A stretch of DNA of 8,237 nt from Dokdonella_A sp035545255 (GTDB lineage: Bacteria; Pseudomonadota; Gammaproteobacteria; Xanthomonadales; Rhodanobacteraceae), in contig DASZYR010000214.1 of assembly GCA_035545255.1 (NCBI GenBank), positions 1-8,237 of the forward strand. The letters run 5' to 3'. Within the stretch, counting starts at the first letter, position 1. Every line of letters starts with the position of its first letter. Below the pieces are notes generated by a model that saw only the letters and a program-made list of their open reading frames with translations, was not told where the DNA came from and did no database searches. Of the stretch, positions 6,380 through 8,237 are shown one piece after another. Position numbers and translations under genes: made by a program.

Positions 6380-7810
6380 TCAGATTCCGCGCATCACCAT
6401 CAGCCGCCGCTCGGTCATTTCCTCGATCGCATAGCGGATACCCTCGCGGCCGAAGCCCGAGTGCTTCACGCCGCCATACGGCATGTTGTCGACGCGGAAG
6501 CTCGGCACGTCATTGACGATGACGCCGCCCGCGACGATGCGGTCCCACGCGCGCATCGCGTGCGCGAGATCGTTCGTGAAGACGCCGGCCTGCAGGCCGT
6601 AGTCGGAATCGTTGACGCGCTCGATCGCCTCGTCGAAATCGTCGAACGGAGCGACGAGCGTGACGGGGCCGAACGCTTCGAGCGCATTGAGCTTCGCGTC
6701 GCGCGGCACGTTCTCGAGCACGGTCGCTTCCAGCATGTTGCCGCGGCGCCGGCCGCCGCAGAGGAGCCTGGCGCCGGCGTCTCTCGCTTCGGCGATCCAC
6801 GCTTCCAGCCGCTTGGCGGATTCCTCGTTGATCAGCGGGCCGAGAAACACGTTGCGCTTCTTCGGGTCGCCCGACTTGAGCTTCTTCGTCGCGGCGACGA
6901 AGCGCTCGCGGAGCTCTGCATAGATCGCCGCGTGCGCGTAGATGCGCTGCACCTTGATGCAGCTCTGGCCGGACTGGTAGAAGCTCCCGAAGACCAGCCG
7001 CTCGATGACGTCGTCGAGATGGCGCTGCTGGTCGGCATCGACGATCGCGGCGGCGTTTCCGCCGAGCTCGAGCACGACCTTCTTGCGTCCGGCCTTCGCC
7101 TTGAGATCCCAGCCGACAAGCCCGCCCGTGAACGAAAGCAGCTTCAGCCGGTCGTCGGCGACGAGCGGCGCCGCCGTCTCGACCGAGCACGGCAGCACCG
7201 AAAAGGCGCCGCGCGGAAGATCGGTCTCGGCAAGGATCTCGCCGATGATCAGCGCGCCGACCGGCGTCTTCTCGGCGGGCTTCAGCACGAACGGGCATCC
7301 CGCGGCGATCGCCGGCGCGACCTTGTGCGCGACGAGGTTCAGCGGGAAATTGAACGGCGTGATGAACGAGCACGCGCCGACCGGCACGCGCTGCACGAAG
7401 CCCCGATAGCCTTTTGCGCGCTCGGAGATTTCCAGATTGGTGATCTCGCCGTCGATGCGCACGGCTTCCTCTGCCGCGACGCGGAACGTGTCGACGAGCC
7501 GCGTGACCTCGCCTTCGGCATCGTGGATCGGTTTGCCCGCCTCGATGCAGAGCGCCATCGCAAGCTCGTCATGACGCTCGCGAAAGCGGTCGACGCAATG
7601 CAGGAGCACCTGCTGCCGCGCATACGGCGGCATCGCGCGCATCGCCGTCTCGGCTTTTGCCGCGGCCGCGATCGCCTGCTCGACGGCTTTCGCGTCGGCG
7701 AGCGCAACCCGCGTTGCGACGTCGCCCGAATACTTGTCGGTCACCGCAAGATCGGCGTTCGGTCGGCGCGCCTGGCCGGCGAGATAGTAGGGATAGGTTT
7801 TCGCGAGCAT
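6380..7810 (-). CDS. NAD(P)-dependent aldehyde dehydrogenase
   Basis: The predicted soluble enzyme of 476 residues would oxidise an aldehyde to a carboxylic acid with NAD(P)+. The start ATG at 7810-7808 has GCGGAG five bases upstream. Conserved residues seen are ITPFNFPLN with the oxyanion Asn (N154), VLKPAEKTP with the cofactor-binding Lys (K177), VLELGGN with the general base Glu (E248), GQSC with the nucleophile Cys (C284), and EAFGPV plus PYGGVKHSGFGREG near the C-terminus. The usual FTGS of the Rossmann loop reads FTGG (227-230). The pattern GWDLKAKAGRKKVVLELGGN resembles the lactaldehyde/phosphonoacetaldehyde/non-phosphorylating GAPDH-like branch, but the substrate is not determined. 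Overall length is normal (about 470-500). It follows xseA on the same strand after 97 bp beyond the xseA stop and is convergent with the WS/DGAT cluster. Oxidation of fatty aldehydes connected with that cluster is possible but speculative. Confidence 0.93.
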   Translation of the reverse strand: MLAKTYPYYLAGQARRPNADLAVTDKYSGDVATRVALADAKAVEQAIAAAAKAETAMRAMPPYARQQVLLHCVDRFRERHDELAMALCIEAGKPIHDAEGEVTRLVDTFRVAAEEAVRIDGEITNLEISERAKGYRGFVQRVPVGACSFITPFNFPLNLVAHKVAPAIAAGCPFVLKPAEKTPVGALIIGEILAETDLPRGAFSVLPCSVETAAPLVADDRLKLLSFTGGLVGWDLKAKAGRKKVVLELGGNAAAIVDADQQRHLDDVIERLVFGSFYQSGQSCIKVQRIYAHAAIYAELRERFVAATKKLKSGDPKKRNVFLGPLINEESAKRLEAWIAEARDAGARLLCGGRRRGNMLEATVLENVPRDAKLNALEAFGPVTLVAPFDDFDEAIERVNDSDYGLQAGVFTNDLAHAMRAWDRIVAGGVIVNDVPSFRVDNMPYGGVKHSGFGREGIRYAIEEMTERRLMVMRGI

Positions 7811-7911
7811 CGGTACTCCGCGATTCGGAAGATGCGCAAGACTACGCGCATCGTAGGCGGCGCCGATGATGCGCAGCTGAAGCCCGGATCGTGCGCCGCG
7901 TGGCGCGCGCC

Positions 7912-8237
7912 TCAGGACCGATCCGGATCGGAGCCCGGCGCTTCGACGCGCGCTTCGAATTCGCCGTCGGCGACGCGGGCGCGGAGCAGCGCGCCGGGTG
8001 CGGCCGCGCGAACCGAGCGCACGACGCGTCCGGATTCGCGCTCGATCAGGATCGCGTAGCCGCGATCGAGCGTCGCGAGCGGGCTGACCGCGTTCAACGT
8101 GCGCCCGAGCTCGGCGAGCCGCAGCGCGCGGCGCTCGGCTGCGCGCGCGACGGCGGCGCGCAAGCGATCCGCCAGTGCATCGACGCGCGCGACACGACGC
8201 GCGAGCGCGTTTTGCGGATCCTGCAAGGCGAGCCGCG
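7912..8237 (-). CDS. xseA: Exodeoxyribonuclease VII large subunit, C-terminal part, cut by window edge
   Basis: About 108 C-terminal codons are present; the frame is open through the window edge and the rest of the gene lies to the right. TTG at 8226-8224 is internal, not a start. Exonuclease VII (XseA with XseB) degrades single-stranded DNA in both directions to short oligonucleotides in the cytoplasm. The visible part starts with an Arg/Ala-rich helical coiled-coil segment, then the highly conserved block LNAVSPLATLDRGYAILIE. A small terminal beta-rich segment follows (GALLRARVADGEFEARVEA), ending with a short acidic tail GSDPDRS. This order is the standard C-terminus of the family. The catalytic and OB-fold regions cannot be assessed. 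The strong G+C bias matches the middle of the window, so this is probably core genome. Confidence 0.88.
   Translation of the reverse strand, partial: RLALQDPQNALARRVARVDALADRLRAAVARAAERRALRLAELGRTLNAVSPLATLDRGYAILIERESGRVVRSVRAAAPGALLRARVADGEFEARVEAPGSDPDRS

Noticed and set aside
6107..8059. 650-codon open plus-strand frame opposite the aldehyde dehydrogenase
   Set aside because: It has an Arg/Asp/Glu/His-rich composition typical of the antisense of a high-G+C gene, matches no family, and lies over two certain minus-strand genes and part of the coupled small gene.

Overview
The window looks like chromosomal DNA of a high-G+C proteobacterium. A gammaproteobacterium of the Xanthomonadales/Nevskiales kind, or a Burkholderiales relative, fits best. 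The reasons are the GCG/TCG/GATCGC-rich codon use, a wax ester synthase/DGAT homologue, and C-terminal segments resembling IPTL-CTERM sorting signals, which are known from such bacteria. The assignment is an inference; there is no rRNA or other taxonomic marker here.

Left part (1 to about 2.6 kb, minus strand): lower G+C and less biased codons than the rest, encoding exported proteins. A 510-residue protein (990-2522) consists of three consecutive copies of a complete precursor: signal-peptide-like segment, about 106-residue domain with two conserved cysteines, then an IPTL-CTERM-like anchor. After a 196-bp gap comes the N-terminal half of a secreted subtilisin-family (S8) protease (1-793), cut by the window edge. 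It has a signal peptide, an I9-like propeptide and the Asp and His catalytic regions. The triplicated protein is the most unusual item in the window.

Middle (2.7-6.4 kb): a NapA-type CPA2 sodium/proton antiporter (2724-3890, minus) lies divergent from a plus-strand cluster of three genes: a WS/DGAT acyltransferase (4048-5517), a RimJ/RimL-like GNAT acetyltransferase (5564-6067) and a small membrane-anchored protein of unknown function (6064-6372). The last two overlap as ATGA. The 157-bp space at 3891-4047 must hold both divergent promoters.

Right part (6.4-8.2 kb, minus strand): an NAD(P)-dependent aldehyde dehydrogenase (6380-7810), convergent with the cluster and only 7 bp from it. Upstream of it is the C-terminal end of exodeoxyribonuclease VII large subunit (xseA, 7912 to the edge). 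The right two thirds look like ordinary core genome. A link between the WS/DGAT (neutral lipid storage) and the aldehyde dehydrogenase (aldehyde oxidation) is possible but not shown. No gene-free stretch exceeds about 200 bp. I saw no tRNA, rRNA, CRISPR array, insertion sequence or phage gene.
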